Shown: positions 38,052 to 49,813, counted from the stretch's first letter. The stretch is 64,000 nt of DNA from Hyphomicrobiales bacterium (GCA_026400435.1 JAPLOZ010000085.1:1-64000), one strand, 5' to 3'. The notes: generated by a model from the letters alone, not told the origin. A program made the numbers and translations.

Positions 38052-40097
38052 TCATCTGTTCTTACGCTTGAGGAACGGCAGATATTTTTCGACAAACCGG
38101 CGCCTGCGACGTCGACGCTCAGCCGGGGGCTGGTAGTAGTTCTTGTGGTATTCTCGGCCGATCCCGATCATGTTGTAAACTGCGGACCTGCTCATAGCAG
38201 CCAATTCCAAAGTCTGCTTCATTTCGTTGGCGGGCAGCGGCTGGATGGCGCTCGCATCGTTGAACAGGAAAAGCGGTTCCGGCATAGGCATCATTTCCTG
38301 GGCGATGGACTGGAAGAAGTCGGCAATACCGAGGAACGTCCTTTCGCTGTCGATCGATTGAGAACGGGCGCCCAACAGTTTGTCAAACCCGTGTTCCGAT
38401 ACGATGCAACCGAGATCATTCGATCCGTATCCCAGGAACGTGAGTTCGGGACTGCTCAAGGGCGGGATCACGGTGCCGTCATTCAGCAAACGAACGGCCG
38501 GAATTATCAATGCCGTTTCCTGACTGCCCAACTGCCGGATCTTGCTTCCCGCCCCGGCCGCAAGGGCGCAGCCTGAACGCAGGAGCAGCAGGCCCGATGC
38601 GCCCCGCTCCTTCAACCATGCCAATGCCTCAAGCGCGCTCACGTCAGCCAGTTCGTCGACCACGAGCATGGTCTCTGGCGTTGGTTCGTTTTCGCCAGAA
38701 TTGCTTCTTTGCAACAGCACAGTGCCAAGCACATCTGCTCCAAGTTCTCGACGCACCGATTCGAGCGCATTTTCGAGAGACTGCCGATCGGACGAATGTT
38801 CGATCACGACCCCCCACCTTCGCAAACTGTCGGGTCGAGTACGCGCCGGTCGATGACCCTGCCAATCTCTGTGGAACTCAAGCCATGCACCGCGGCGCGC
38901 GGCACTCGGCAAAGCGGCCCGGGGCGCGCCGATGCCGTTGTTCAAGGTGTCGAGCAACACCCTGGCCAGGTCAGGCGCCGAATAGTCGAATAGGTGCCGG
39001 TCCCGGTCCTCGGGATGAATCAGTTCGGGAATCCCTCCGGAACGCGCGGCGATGAAAGGGAAGCCGAACTGAAGTGCCTCGTATACAGTGCATGGCGAAT
39101 TGTCGACCGGCGACGCCATGACCGCGAGGCATCGGTTGTCGCGCAAATATGCGGTTGCCTGCTGTTGATCGAATCCAGTCTCGATTCGCCAGTCGAACGT
39201 CCAGTTCGCCGCACGAGAATTGATGAACTGATCGGCCAGCATGCCATCAATTGCTTGAATTTTACCCATGAAGACGACACTGACCCGACGCTGCGTCAAC
39301 TCGGCGTTCAAACGGGTCAGCACGTTGGTGAACAGCCGCAGTCCTTTGCGTTCCTCAAGTCTGCCGAAAAATACGATCTCGGAGGGTCGCCGTGGGGCGA
39401 CCCGATCCATACCGCCGGAAAAGTCGATCTGCCCACCCTCGGCGTTTTCCTTGAATAGATCTGCGGTTGGAATGACATATTGATTCACGATAGATTGCGG
39501 CGGAATCGCATATCCTTTGGAGATGACCCAATTCAGTAAATATTGGCTGGGGCTCCATAATACATCGCTTGTTGAGATCGATATCTTCTCTCCAGCCATG
39601 AAAAAACAATAACCGGGCCAATTTGGCACCGCCCGGTTGGCCTCAAGGACCCATTCCGTCGGAGAATGAAGTGCGAGACACATCAGGCTGTCCTGAAACG
39701 CAACTCCAAGCTTTTTAGCGGCGAAGCAGTACGCCCCTTCGCCGCAAGTATCGTTGAAGTGCATTACGTCGAAATGGGTTTCGCGCAGATACTCGAACAG
39801 GGCCCAAGCCTTGGACCAGCCAAACTTGATCATCGGGCCGGCAATTCGGGTGGTCTGAACCGCTTCGAGCCAGATCAGATCGATATTGGCCTTGGCGTAT
39901 CGCTCTCGCCAGCCTTCGAATGTTCCGTTCTCGACTCCGCCGGTATAGACAACCGTGACCCTCACTCCCTCGCCGGCAAGCAACTGCGCAAGTCCAGTCG
40001 TAGCGGTACCCAAGCCACCGTTTCTATGAGGTCCGACCATTTCGGAAGTGACGATACATACGCTGCCAGGCAATCGCTCATCGAGTCTTCTAGGCAT
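38052..40097 (-). CDS. Two-part glycosyltransferase (GT4 N-terminus plus second domain)
   Basis: The product has 681 residues. The first ~400 look like a GT-B glycosyltransferase of family 4. Blocks include [20 protein letters not shown] at the N-terminus, [20 protein letters not shown] opening the donor domain, and [20 protein letters not shown] with SGGIPELI as the nucleotide-sugar site. The remaining ~280 residues resemble a degenerate GT-A-like region and end in a very basic tail ([20 protein letters not shown]). The ATG at 40097 is given; TTG at 40103 has better SD spacing (GGAG, 6 nt). The DNA at 39481-39600 is only 54/120 G+C, far below its surroundings, suggesting transfer. Confidence 0.82.
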   Translation of the reverse strand: MPRRLDERLPGSVCIVTSEMVGPHRNGGLGTATTGLAQLLAGEGVRVTVVYTGGVENGTFEGWRERYAKANIDLIWLEAVQTTRIAGPMIKFGWSKAWALFEYLRETHFDVMHFNDTCGEGAYCFAAKKLGVAFQDSLMCLALHSPTEWVLEANRAVPNWPGYCFFMAGEKISISTSDVLWSPSQYLLNWVISKGYAIPPQSIVNQYVIPTADLFKENAEGGQIDFSGGMDRVAPRRPSEIVFFGRLEERKGLRLFTNVLTRLNAELTQRRVSVVFMGKIQAIDGMLADQFINSRAANWTFDWRIETGFDQQQATAYLRDNRCLAVMASPVDNSPCTVYEALQFGFPFIAARSGGIPELIHPEDRDRHLFDYSAPDLARVLLDTLNNGIGAPRAALPSAARRGAWLEFHRDWQGHRPARTRPDSLRRWGVVIEHSSDRQSLENALESVRRELGADVLGTVLLQRSNSGENEPTPETMLVVDELADVSALEALAWLKERGASGLLLLRSGCALAAGAGSKIRQLGSQETALIIPAVRLLNDGTVIPPLSSPELTFLGYGSNDLGCIVSEHGFDKLLGARSQSIDSERTFLGIADFFQSIAQEMMPMPEPLFLFNDASAIQPLPANEMKQTLELAAMSRSAVYNMIGIGREYHKNYYQPPAERRRRRRRFVEKYLPFLKRKNR

Positions 40098-40177
40098 CGG
40101 CAAGTCACACTCCAGCAACGGTTGCAGGTCGACCCAACTCGCTGGGCTTGATCACTGCAGCAACAAAATCGGCAAGT

Positions 40178-40834
40178 TCAGTTCGGTTTCTGGAACACGC
40201 ATTGAAACGTGTTCGCGCTTCTGATGAGCGCCTTGTCGGTTCGATAGCTCAATCTGGTGGCCAACCAGACGACCGGATACGTCAAAGCCTTGCGCCAGCC
40301 GCCCTTCTCGTCAGCCCATTCCCATGCGATCCATCCCAACGTCTGGGCAATTGTATGCACCGGAAAGCTTGCGGTGACGACGAGACCGACACTCGCGCCC
40401 AATTCCTGCAATCCCATCTGTGTATAGCGCCTGAAGTCCCAGGGGTCCGCGTGGAAAGGCTGCAGGAACGGCACGCCCACGATGAGGTGTCCGCCCGGCT
40501 TGAGAATGCGCGAGAAATCCCCCATCACCCTATCGATGCGAGGCGTGTGCTCCAGCACGGCGTTGCAGAATATCGTGTCGAAATGGTCGTCTGGGAACGG
40601 CGTCTCGCCGAGCAGCCCGATGATGGCGCCTGGTATGGATGATTCCAGATCGTAGTTGACCACGGCCGAAGCGCCGGCGACTAGGAGAGGCTGGTCGATG
40701 TTGCGATGTCCGCAGCCTGCGTTGAGGACGTTGCCCTGGATGAATGGCCCGAGCGGTTCAATCTCCATCTCGATAGGCTGGAAATGAACCGGGCCACACC
40801 GTGCGAATTCAAAGCTTGATGCGGTATTTGCCAT
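40178..40834 (-). CDS. Class I SAM-dependent methyltransferase
   Basis: The product has 218 residues with the methyltransf_11 fold. Motif I is NVLNAGCGHRNIDQPLL, the acidic post-I loop NYDLES, and motif II/III FDTIFCNAVLEHTPRIDRVM followed by ILKPGGHLIVGVPFLQPFHA. No membrane segment is seen. Its ATG overlaps the upstream GT4 gene stop (TGATG). The context suggests methylation of a sugar or lipid-linked glycan intermediate; capping of a polysaccharide chain is a reasonable guess. The frame open upstream to 41128 lies inside the GT4 gene and is rejected. Confidence 0.88.
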   Translation of the reverse strand: MANTASSFEFARCGPVHFQPIEMEIEPLGPFIQGNVLNAGCGHRNIDQPLLVAGASAVVNYDLESSIPGAIIGLLGETPFPDDHFDTIFCNAVLEHTPRIDRVMGDFSRILKPGGHLIVGVPFLQPFHADPWDFRRYTQMGLQELGASVGLVVTASFPVHTIAQTLGWIAWEWADEKGGWRKALTYPVVWLATRLSYRTDKALIRSANTFQCVFQKPN

Positions 40835-42003
40835 CAGGCGAACGCTGGGGTCGATAGCGCGTGTTGAGCGTCGCCGCGCCGGCGGATACCGGACGCATCG
40901 AGAATGAGGTCCGCGAAATCCTCCGCTGGCTGCATGCTGTGGCGGGCACGGATTGCCGACGCGGCCATTTTCCCCATCGTCTGCCAATCGTGCCGGGCGT
41001 TCCATGCGCGCTCCATGGCGTCGTCCACCATCTCGGTGGTCGGCGCGCTCGCGATGAAGCCGAACGCGTTGTCGTCGATCAGTTCGCGCGTGCGCCCGAC
41101 ATCCGTCACGATCGGTACGCGCCCACACACCATGGCTTCAAGCATCGCCAGCGAATTGCCCTCGTAGCGTGAAGGCAGGAGCAATGCGTGATTTTTCGCC
41201 CAGATCGACGTGATGTCCTCAGAAAAGCCGAGAAACGTAACGACATCGCTCAACCCATAAAGCGCGGAAAGATCCCGCACCTGCTGCAGGTTGCCTTCGT
41301 CCTGTCCCAAAAGCGAGACGCGCAGGCACCTCGATCGCCACTTCGGCTGCCTGAGGACATTGATCAGCAGATCCTGGCCTTTGGACTGGAAATTGATGCG
41401 TCCCACGCACGCGAGGCGCCAGACATCTTCCGACGGCCACTCAAGCTCGGTCCCCGGCTTTACGGTGAAGGCATTGTCAACGATGCTGGACGAACTGAGA
41501 TCCAGGGCGAGATTGGACTCCAGCACCTCCCTGTTCTGCGCCGACACGAAGTAACAGGCAGCCGCCTTGGCGAACGCGCTTCTGGTCGATTGGTAGGCCT
41601 TAGTCCTTATCCACTGAAACGGACTGGCTGCCTGGACGAGCAACACGTAGGGAATCCCAAGATCCTGGCATGCGAGCGCGATCGATATATCGTCGAGATG
41701 CCAGCTCATCGAGATAACGACGACGTCGGGCTTCGTTTGCCTGAGCCACGACCGTTCGGCGGACCGGAAGGTCAGCAGGTGCCGGACACGTCTGTCTATC
41801 CTGCGGCGGCTGGCAGAATGAATGTACGCTCCCGCGTCTTTCAAGCGCAACACTTGAAGAGAGCGCTCGCTATCGCTGGATACACTTACAGAAACTCTGT
41901 TCCCCCGGCGAAGCAACACTTCGACCGACTGGCTCCAGAGTTCTTCACTACCTCCCCACGCTCTGTCGAGTGTTGAGTAAAAGCCGAAATGCGTTCCGCC
42001 CAT
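40834..42003 (-). CDS. Glycosyltransferase family 4 protein
   Basis: The product has 389 residues with a GT-B fold. The N-terminal acceptor half includes GGSEELWSQSVEVLLRRG. The donor half holds RLACVGRINFQSKGQDLLIN and the GT4 motif HALLLPSRYEGNSLAMLEAM (the EX7E-type region) with VCGRVPIVTDVGRTRELI. No signal peptide or membrane helix is seen, so it acts at the cytoplasmic face. It is the first gene of the polysaccharide cluster, coupled to the methyltransferase gene by overlapping stop and start. Sugar specificity cannot be told. Confidence 0.9.
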   Translation of the reverse strand: MGGTHFGFYSTLDRAWGGSEELWSQSVEVLLRRGNRVSVSVSSDSERSLQVLRLKDAGAYIHSASRRRIDRRVRHLLTFRSAERSWLRQTKPDVVVISMSWHLDDISIALACQDLGIPYVLLVQAASPFQWIRTKAYQSTRSAFAKAAACYFVSAQNREVLESNLALDLSSSSIVDNAFTVKPGTELEWPSEDVWRLACVGRINFQSKGQDLLINVLRQPKWRSRCLRVSLLGQDEGNLQQVRDLSALYGLSDVVTFLGFSEDITSIWAKNHALLLPSRYEGNSLAMLEAMVCGRVPIVTDVGRTRELIDDNAFGFIASAPTTEMVDDAMERAWNARHDWQTMGKMAASAIRARHSMQPAEDFADLILDASGIRRRGDAQHALSTPAFA

Positions 42004-42087
42004 CCGGTGTTGCTATTCCGTTTTCATGCGCTCCCCAGCTCGGCCAGTGATACGTTACTTGCTCACGGTAGTCACGGTGAAATATTT

Positions 42088-43649
<1,562 letters not shown>

Positions 43650-43653
<4 letters not shown>

Positions 43654-44120
43654 GGAACAATCTTCTTTTCGTAAAAGCGCGAAAACCCGGAGTCCGGGTA
43701 GTCCAGGACCGCGCCGCAGACGGTGAAGCCACCGCGCTCGTATACACGGTATGCAGCCTCGAAGCCCGGGGCCTCGCCCGTCTCGAGCACCAGCCGCGAG
43801 ATGCCCTTTTCGCGCGCCAGGTGCTCGACGCGCTGAAGCAGTTGCGAGCCGACGCGCTGGCCGCGCACTTCAGGCAGCGTGAACATGCGCTTCACCTCAC
43901 CAAGGCCGCCGCCGTGATCCTTGAGCGACGCCATGCCGACGTGATGGCCCGCTTCATTTCGCGCGACGAAAGTCGTCAGCGAAGGATCGGCCATCTGCTC
44001 GACGGTAAGCTGGAACTGGAACTCGCGCGGGGTGAGCGGTATCATCGTGGCGTTGAGGTCCGCGACCATGGCGCGCACGTCATCCTGCAAAGGAGTTTCG
44101 ACGGCGATCGTGACCGGCAT
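43650..44120 (-). CDS. GNAT family N-acetyltransferase
   Basis: The product has 156 residues with the GNAT fold. Visible are [20 protein letters not shown] (the acetyl-CoA pyrophosphate loop R-x-x-G-x-G/S region), [20 protein letters not shown] and a final [20 protein letters not shown]. Its substrate is unknown. It starts 3 bp after gatC with GGAG 6 nt before the ATG and overlaps gatA by 4 bp, so it lies inside the gatC-gatA operon. Whether it modifies amino acids, peptides or a translation component is open. Confidence 0.88.
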
Positions 44121-44123
44121 GGA

Positions 44124-44411
44124 CTACTCCACGACCTTCGGCACGAGGAAGAAGTTTTCGTCGGTCGCCGGCGCGTTGGCGACGATGTCGGCAGCCTTGT
44201 CGCCGTCAGTGACAGCGTCCTGGCGTTTCTTCATCGCCATCGGGATGACCGAGGTCATCGGCTCGACGCCGGTGACATCGACCTCGTTCAGCTGCTCCAC
44301 GAAACCCAGGATGGTGTTCAGCTCGCCGGCCATGCGCAGCGCATCATCCTCGCTGACCGCAATTCGGGCAAGGCGCGCGACGCGCTTCACGGTGGCTATA
44401 TCGACGGACAT
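44124..44411 (-). CDS. gatC: Asp-tRNA(Asn)/Glu-tRNA(Gln) amidotransferase subunit C
   Basis: GatC is the small helical subunit that clasps GatA and GatB. The product has 95 residues, the family length. Features are [40 protein letters not shown] with PMTSVIPM, and a C-terminal [11 protein letters not shown]. It is the first gene of gatC-GNAT-gatA. The 178-bp gap to the divergent DUF1223 gene must contain both promoters; no clear pair of boxes was picked out. Confidence 0.95.
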   Translation of the reverse strand: MSVDIATVKRVARLARIAVSEDDALRMAGELNTILGFVEQLNEVDVTGVEPMTSVIPMAMKKRQDAVTDGDKAADIVANAPATDENFFLVPKVVE

Positions 44412-44589
44412 GGGAAGGTCTCGATTGGCTCGGGAATTCGCTCCCGGCTATAGCGAGGGTGGCGCGCCTGCGCAATATCGCCGGGCTTACCCAAGGCAAA
44501 GCCCGGTGCATCGCGCACCGGCTACGATGTAACGTCCGACGCATCTCGAGCGAACACACTGCAAAGGCAACATTGCCGGGAGGCAGATC

Positions 44590-45279
44590 ATGTATCGCTC
44601 ATCGGTTACATTGGCGGCAGCGCTGACATCCCTGCTGGTGGCAAGCACGGCGTCTGGCCAGGAACGCATGGTCAACGTCGTGGAACTCTTCACCAGCCAG
44701 GGTTGTTCGTCCTGTCCGCCCGCCAACGCCAACCTGATTGAACTGCGCGGCAGGCCGGATGTGCTGGCGCTCAGCTTCAGCGTCACCTACTGGGACCGGC
44801 TGGGGTGGAAGGATGTGTTCGGCCAGACGAAATTCACGCAAAGGCAGGTTGCCTACGAGCAGCCGCTGGGCGAGAGAGGACCGTTCACGCCACAGATGGT
44901 CGTCAACGGCAGCGAAAGCCTCGTCGGCAACCGGATGCGGGATGTCGAGGCCGCGCTTGAGCAGGCTTCGCCCGGCCTCGCTCCGCCGATCTCCATTGGC
45001 GCGGGACGGGTCAAAGTCGGCGCCGGCCGCGCAGAAGTGACCGCCGACGTGTGGGTCGCCTTCTACGAACCTGGCATTCTGGAGGTGGCGGTAAAGCGCG
45101 GCGAGAATTCCGGGCACACATTGGCCCACACCAATGTCGTGCGGGATCTGATCAGGGTCGGCGGATGGGACGGTTCTGCCGCCGCATTTCCGCTGCCGGA
45201 CGTGAAGAAGGGGCTGAAGACCGCGGTTCTGGTTCAGCATCCCGATGGCGGACCGATCCTTTCGGCCGCAACCAACTGA
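44590..45279 (+). CDS. DUF1223 exported thioredoxin-fold protein
   Basis: The product has 229 residues. A signal peptide of about 23 residues ends at STASGQE. The thioredoxin-like opening VVELFTSQGCSSCPPANANL carries a CxxC pair. RGPFTPQMVVNGSESLVGNR, typical of DUF1223, follows. A periplasmic redox role is plausible but not demonstrated for the family to my knowledge. The ATG has GGGAGG 6 nt upstream, a strong SD. It converges on the metallo-beta-lactamase-fold gene with a 2-bp gap. Confidence 0.9.
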   Translation: MYRSSVTLAAALTSLLVASTASGQERMVNVVELFTSQGCSSCPPANANLIELRGRPDVLALSFSVTYWDRLGWKDVFGQTKFTQRQVAYEQPLGERGPFTPQMVVNGSESLVGNRMRDVEAALEQASPGLAPPISIGAGRVKVGAGRAEVTADVWVAFYEPGILEVAVKRGENSGHTLAHTNVVRDLIRVGGWDGSAAAFPLPDVKKGLKTAVLVQHPDGGPILSAATN

Positions 45280-45281
45280 GC

Positions 45282-45989
45282 CTAAAGCTCAACCGGCTTG
45301 CCAACGTCCGGCACCAGCACCGTCGTCCCCGACTCTTGCATGCCTTCGACGAATTTGTCGGCCGACTGGTCGAGCATGCCGAAGGTCTTGTAGTGGCAAG
45401 GCACCACCGTTTCGAACTTGAAGAAGCGCCGGCAGGCGAGCGAGGCAACCGCCCCGCCCATGGTGAAGCGGTCGCCGGTCGGGACCAGTCCGACCTGCGG
45501 CTGGTGCAACTCGTTGATCAGCGCCATGTCCGAAAATATGTCGGTGTCGCCCATGTGATAGAGCGTCTTGTCGTCGGGGAAATGCAGCACGAGGCCGAGC
45601 GGATTACCGAGATACACATTCGAGCCATCACCGACGTTGAAGGACGAGGAATGCAGCGCCTGTACGAAAGTGGTGGTGAAGCCGCCGCAATCCACCGTGC
45701 CGCCGGTATTGCCGGGATTGATCCTGTCACCGGAAACGCCTTGGCCGATGAGATACATGCAGATCTCGAAATTGGCGACAAGCTGCGCGCCAGTTGCCTT
45801 CAGGATTTCGGCGGCATCACCGAGGTGATCGTTGTGGCCGTGCGTGAGGAGAACATGCGTGGCGCCCTCGGCCGGGCCTTCCCAGCCCCTGCCCCATGAC
45901 GGATTGCCCGACAGGAACGGATCAATCAGGATCGCCGCGCCGTCGACATCGACGCGAAACGCCGAGTGGCCGTAGTGTGTAAGTTTCAT
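45282..45989 (-). CDS. UPF0173 metal-dependent hydrolase (metallo-beta-lactamase fold)
   Basis: The product has 235 residues. It is a compact metallo-beta-lactamase-fold protein of the UPF0173/YtkL type. Metal ligands are in LTHGHNDHLGD (HxHxDH) and MGDTDIFSDM. It opens MKLTHYGHSAFRVDVDGAAI as the family does. No signal peptide is seen, so it is cytoplasmic. The physiological substrate is unknown. AGGAG lies 7 nt before the ATG. It is divergent from ruvX. Confidence 0.9.
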   Translation of the reverse strand: MKLTHYGHSAFRVDVDGAAILIDPFLSGNPSWGRGWEGPAEGATHVLLTHGHNDHLGDAAEILKATGAQLVANFEICMYLIGQGVSGDRINPGNTGGTVDCGGFTTTFVQALHSSSFNVGDGSNVYLGNPLGLVLHFPDDKTLYHMGDTDIFSDMALINELHQPQVGLVPTGDRFTMGGAVASLACRRFFKFETVVPCHYKTFGMLDQSADKFVEGMQESGTTVLVPDVGKPVEL

Positions 45990-46074
45990 GAAGGTGCTCC
46001 TGAATTTTCTGCTTGCCGGAACGGCAGGGCCTAAAGGATAGGACGGGGCTGCGCCAAGTCAAAGGAATGACCGA

Positions 46075-46560
46075 TTGGCAGTTGTCGACGTCACCGAACT
46101 ATCCGCCGCGCTCGATGGCGGCAAGACGATCGCCGCGCTTGACCTCGGCGAAAAGACGATCGGCGTCGCGGTTTCGGATCGCGGCCTGTCCTTCGCGCAT
46201 CCGCGTCCGGTTATCATGCGCAGGAAGTTTACGCTCGACGCGGCAACGCTGCTCGACCTGTGCGCCAAGGAAAATGTCGGCGCGGTCGCGATGGGTCTGC
46301 CGGTCAATATGGACGGTTCGGAAGGGCCACGCGCGCAGGCGTCACGCGCCTTCGTGCGCAACATGGCGCGGCTGAGCGCCCTGCCCTTCGTGTTGTGGGA
46401 CGAGCGGCTGTCGACCGTGGCTGTCGAACGCACGCTGATCGAGATGGATTTTTCGCGCAAGAAGCGTGCCGGGAAGATCGATTCAGCCGCCGCCGCCTTC
46501 ATCCTGCAAGGCGTTCTCGACCGGCTTCACGCGCTCGGCGAAGGCTCCACACCGAAATAG
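46075..46560 (+). CDS. ruvX: Putative pre-16S rRNA nuclease / Holliday junction resolvase RuvX (YqgF)
   Basis: The product has 161 residues with the RNase H-like YqgF fold. YqgF matures the 5' end of 16S rRNA and has also been named RuvX. Conserved acidic residues are in [16 protein letters not shown], the mid Glu/Asn region in [16 protein letters not shown], and a late Asp in [29 protein letters not shown] is diagnostic. The TTG start at 46075 (MAVVDVTEL) fits the rhizobial N-terminus and has AAGGA 8 nt upstream; a nearby ATG is out of frame. Its 3' end overlaps the converging membrane-protein gene by 34 bp. Confidence 0.93.
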   Translation: MAVVDVTELSAALDGGKTIAALDLGEKTIGVAVSDRGLSFAHPRPVIMRRKFTLDAATLLDLCAKENVGAVAMGLPVNMDGSEGPRAQASRAFVRNMARLSALPFVLWDERLSTVAVERTLIEMDFSRKKRAGKIDSAAAAFILQGVLDRLHALGEGSTPK

Positions 46561-46838
46561 CGATCCCGCCGCTCGCGCACCCATGCTGCGATCGCCTTGC
46601 GTTGGCGAAACGCCCAGATCGCGAAGATCAGCGCGGTATCGAGCATGCACGCCTTGGCGACCATCGGCGGAATTGTCGCCGGGTCGATGCCCAGCGCATT
46701 TCCATAGAGCTGGAAAAACAGATCGTGCACCTGACGGGTCAGCATGATGTAGCCGAAGTTCAGGTCGTAGAACGACATGAAGTACCAGCCCCAGAAGATG
46801 CCCATCGGCAGGGCCCACGCGGCGAAAACCCAGCGCAT
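46527..46838 (-). CDS. Small membrane protein, possibly DUF6105
   Basis: The product has 103 residues with two hydrophobic segments ([20 protein letters not shown] at about 4-23, and [15 protein letters not shown] near 70-85) and a basic C-terminus. Proteins like this occur beside ruvX in rhizobia and may belong to DUF6105, but I cannot confirm the family name from sequence alone. The ATG at 46838 has GGGGGA 7 nt upstream and is preferred to earlier in-frame ATGs. The last 34 bp are antisense to ruvX. The 217-bp gap beyond its start shows no further gene. Confidence 0.7.
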   Translation of the reverse strand: MRWVFAAWALPMGIFWGWYFMSFYDLNFGYIMLTRQVHDLFFQLYGNALGIDPATIPPMVAKACMLDTALIFAIWAFRQRKAIAAWVRERRDRYFGVEPSPSA

Positions 46839-47055
46839 CAGCGTATCCCCCGCCATGCGCGCGCGACGAGACGCGGCAAAGCCGCATCTACGCCGATTTT
46901 CGCAACATGCCGCATTCGAATCCTCGCTCGTTAACCAAGAGTGGGTGGTTGCGGCGCGCGATGCAACGTAAACCAATTGTTAAGGTTAACGAATGGCCAC
47001 GGTGGATGACCGTGGCGCGAGGGCTTGACTGCCGCCAGGCCTTCAAAAGTCCCGC

Positions 47056-48684
47056 TCAGCCGGCAGGCGGGTAGAGCGTGTCGATGATGAGGCGCGGATC
47101 ATGCCGGGCGTCCAGCATGCCGTAGGTCGTGCGCCATTGTCCGGCAAGGCGGGACTCGATGAATGCATCGGCGATGCGGCCCGCCCCCATGCGCTTCAAT
47201 TCGGCGGCGGCCGCCGACAGCGCCAATTGCTCGGTCAGGATGCGGGCCGATCCCTCGTCATTGCCGGCGACCTGCATGGCGGCCCTCAGTACGGCGACCG
47301 TGCCTGCACCCCCCGCCCCCAGATCGTGCTCAATGCCCGCGAGAACCTCGTCGAACAGCGCCGGTGCGCGGCCAAGCACGCGCAGCACGTCGAGCGCCAT
47401 CACGTTGCCCGACCCTTCCCAGATCGCGTTGACCGGCGCCTCGCGGTAGTAGCGCGCCAGGGGCATCTCCTCGACATATCCGTTGCCGCCGAGGCACTCC
47501 ATGGCTTCGTAGAGCAGGCCGGGCGCTATCTTGCAGACCCAGTATTTGACCGCTGCCGTCATGGCCCGTGCAAACGATGCTTCAGTCCGGTTGCTCGCGG
47601 CTTCGTCGAAGGAGCGGGCGAGCCGGAAGGAAAGCGCCGCGGCTCCGGCAACGTCCAGCGCCATATCTGCCAGCACGCGCTGCATGAGCGGCTGGTCGAC
47701 GAGCTTTTTGCCGAACGCCTCGCGGTGGCGCGTGTGGTGGATCGCCTCGGCAAGGCCGGCCCGCATCAGACCGGACGAGGCAACGGCGCAGTCGAGCCGC
47801 GTCAGCGTCACCATGTCCATGATGGTCTTGACGCCACCGCCGGGCTCGCCGACCATCTGGCCAATGGCGTTGGCGAATTCCACTTCCGACGAGGCGTTCG
47901 AACGGTTGCCGAGCTTGTCCTTGAGCCGCTGGAAACGGAAGCCGTTGCCGGAGCCGTCGCCGAGAATGCGCGGCACCATGAAACAGGACAGCCCCTCGGC
48001 CGCCTGGGCGAGCACGAGGAAGGCGTCGGACATCGGCGCCGACATGAACCATTTGTGGCCGGTGATGCGGTGAAAATCGCGGCCCGCGCGTTCTGCCCGC
48101 GTGGTGTTGGCGCGCACGTCGGTGCCGCTCTGCTTTTCGGTCATGCCCATGCCAACGGTCAGGCCGGTCTTTTCGATCGGCGGCTTGCTGGTCTGGTCGT
48201 ATTTGCGCGTCGTGATGCGCGGCGCCCACTCGCGAAATAGATTCGGGCTGGCCATCAGAGCGGCAAGCGAGGCGCTGGTCATGGTGATCGGGCACAGATG
48301 GCCCGTTTCGAGCTGCGCGGTGAGATAGAAGCGCGCCGCGCGCACCTGGTGGCGACGCCCGGTTTCGGCAGCGCCGTTCTCCCAGATCGAGGACTGCAGT
48401 CCGCTGGCGACCGAACGGCGCATCAGGGCATGATAGGCCGGATGGAAATCGACGGTGTCGATGCGGCGGCCCTGGCGGTCGTAGGTGCGCAGAACAGGCG
48501 TCTCGACATTGGCGAGGCGCGCGGTTTCCTGCGCCTCCGGGCTCAAGACGAAGCGCCCGATATTGTCTAGGTCCTTGCGGACAGGAGCGGAAAACTCCTC
48601 GGCGATCTGGATGAGCAGCGGGTCGCCGCGCCAGGCATTGCCGCCGGTGATCGGCGGCGGCTGGTTGGTTACCTCGTCCGTCAC
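47056..48684 (-). CDS. aidB: AidB-like acyl-CoA dehydrogenase
   Basis: The product has 542 residues, like E. coli AidB (541), a flavoprotein of the acyl-CoA dehydrogenase superfamily linked to the adaptive response to alkylating agents. It opens NQPPPITGGNAWRGDPLL, a hallmark of this subfamily. It carries the FAD and substrate blocks GMGMTEKQSGTDVRANTTRA, GHKWFMSAPMSDAFLVLAQA and ECLGGNGYVEEMPLARYYRE. The C-terminal helical extension is present. The GTG start at 48684 has AGGA 7 nt upstream. Its role in DNA protection here is inferred by homology only. It is divergent from pyrB. Confidence 0.9.
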   Translation of the reverse strand: MTDEVTNQPPPITGGNAWRGDPLLIQIAEEFSAPVRKDLDNIGRFVLSPEAQETARLANVETPVLRTYDRQGRRIDTVDFHPAYHALMRRSVASGLQSSIWENGAAETGRRHQVRAARFYLTAQLETGHLCPITMTSASLAALMASPNLFREWAPRITTRKYDQTSKPPIEKTGLTVGMGMTEKQSGTDVRANTTRAERAGRDFHRITGHKWFMSAPMSDAFLVLAQAAEGLSCFMVPRILGDGSGNGFRFQRLKDKLGNRSNASSEVEFANAIGQMVGEPGGGVKTIMDMVTLTRLDCAVASSGLMRAGLAEAIHHTRHREAFGKKLVDQPLMQRVLADMALDVAGAAALSFRLARSFDEAASNRTEASFARAMTAAVKYWVCKIAPGLLYEAMECLGGNGYVEEMPLARYYREAPVNAIWEGSGNVMALDVLRVLGRAPALFDEVLAGIEHDLGAGGAGTVAVLRAAMQVAGNDEGSARILTEQLALSAAAAELKRMGAGRIADAFIESRLAGQWRTTYGMLDARHDPRLIIDTLYPPAG

Positions 48685-48807
48685 GCGCTGTTCCTGAATC
48701 CCGTCAGCCGGCCGAATCCGGCTGACCCTTGCCGGCTTATATAGCCGAAGCGTTGGTTAACGCGACCAAAATACCGGGAAAAGCCTTTCCATAGAAAGCC
48801 GCCCGGC

Positions 48808-48836
48808 TTGCAGGCGCCGGACCGTCATTCTATAGC
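48808..48836 (+). promoter_or_regulatory. Candidate pyrB promoter implying a near-leaderless mRNA
   Basis: TTGCAG (48808-48813) and TATAGC (48831-48836) are exactly 17 bp apart. A start about 7 bp after the -10 box would leave only about 5 nt before the pyrB ATG at 48848, and no SD is seen there. The boxes and the missing SD are seen; leaderless initiation is inferred. Confidence 0.4.
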
Positions 48837-48847
48837 ACCGCCTTGAC

Positions 48848-49813
48848 ATGATCGAAGCGCCCACCCCGCCGCTCTTCCCCCACCGCCATCTCCTCGGCAT
48901 ACGCGATCTGTCTCCGGCCGACATAGAACTCCTGCTTGATCGTGCCGATGCTGCTGTCGCCATCTCGCGACAGCCGGAAAAGAAGACCTCCACGCTGCGC
49001 GGTCGAACGCAGATCAATCTCTTCTACGAGGCATCGACCCGAACCCAGTCGTCCTTTGAGCTTGCGGGGAAGCGGCTCGGCGCCGACGTCATGAACATGT
49101 CGGTCGCCAGCTCATCGGTGAAAAAGGGCGAGACGCTCATCGACACGGCAATCACGCTGAACGCCATGCGGCCGGACATCCTGATCATCCGGCACCAGTC
49201 GGCCGGCGCAGCCGCGCTGCTTGCGCAGAAGGTCGGCTGCTCGGTGGTGAACGCCGGCGACGGCGCCCACGAACATCCAACCCAGGCTCTGCTCGATGCC
49301 TTGACCATTCGCCGCGCGAAAGGGGCGCTGTCGAAGCTGATCGTAGCGATCTGCGGCGACATCCTGCATTCACGCGTCGCCCGCTCCAACATCATGCTCC
49401 TCAATGCGCTTGGCGCGCAGGTGCGCGTGGTCGCGCCTTCCACGCTGCTGCCGGCGGGCATCGAGCGCATGGGCGTGATTGTTGCGCGGACCATGGCCGA
49501 GGGGCTGAAGGACGCCGACGTCGTGATGATGCTGCGGCTGCAGCGCGAACGCATGACCGGAGCGTTCGTCCCTTCGGTGCGAGAGTATTTCCGCTATTTC
49601 GGCCTCGATGCGGAAAAGCTGAAAGCCGCCAAGGACGACGCGCTGGTGATGCACCCGGGACCAATGAACCGGGGCGTCGAAATCGCATCGGCGATCGCCG
49701 ACGGGCCGCAGAGCGTGATCCAGGAACAGGTCGAGATGGGCGTCGCCGTGCGCATGGCCGTCATGGAGGCGCTGCTCGATCCTCGCCGCAACCCGAGCGG
49801 AGGCGCCCAATGA
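48848..49813 (+). CDS. pyrB: Aspartate carbamoyltransferase catalytic subunit
   Basis: PyrB joins carbamoyl phosphate and aspartate in de novo pyrimidine synthesis. The product has 321 residues. The carbamoyl-phosphate motif is in [20 protein letters not shown], with further conserved residues in [40 protein letters not shown] and [14 protein letters not shown]. No pyrI regulatory gene is present. The stop overlaps the start of the dihydroorotase-like gene by 4 bp. This matches bacteria in which ATCase is assembled with a dihydroorotase-like partner. Confidence 0.95.
   Translation: MIEAPTPPLFPHRHLLGIRDLSPADIELLLDRADAAVAISRQPEKKTSTLRGRTQINLFYEASTRTQSSFELAGKRLGADVMNMSVASSSVKKGETLIDTAITLNAMRPDILIIRHQSAGAAALLAQKVGCSVVNAGDGAHEHPTQALLDALTIRRAKGALSKLIVAICGDILHSRVARSNIMLLNALGAQVRVVAPSTLLPAGIERMGVIVARTMAEGLKDADVVMMLRLQRERMTGAFVPSVREYFRYFGLDAEKLKAAKDDALVMHPGPMNRGVEIASAIADGPQSVIQEQVEMGVAVRMAVMEALLDPRRNPSGGAQ

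Noticed and set aside
40834-41128. N-terminal extension of the methyltransferase frame
   Set aside because: It lies inside the GT4 gene in another frame and is Arg-rich. The overlapping TGATG start fits better.
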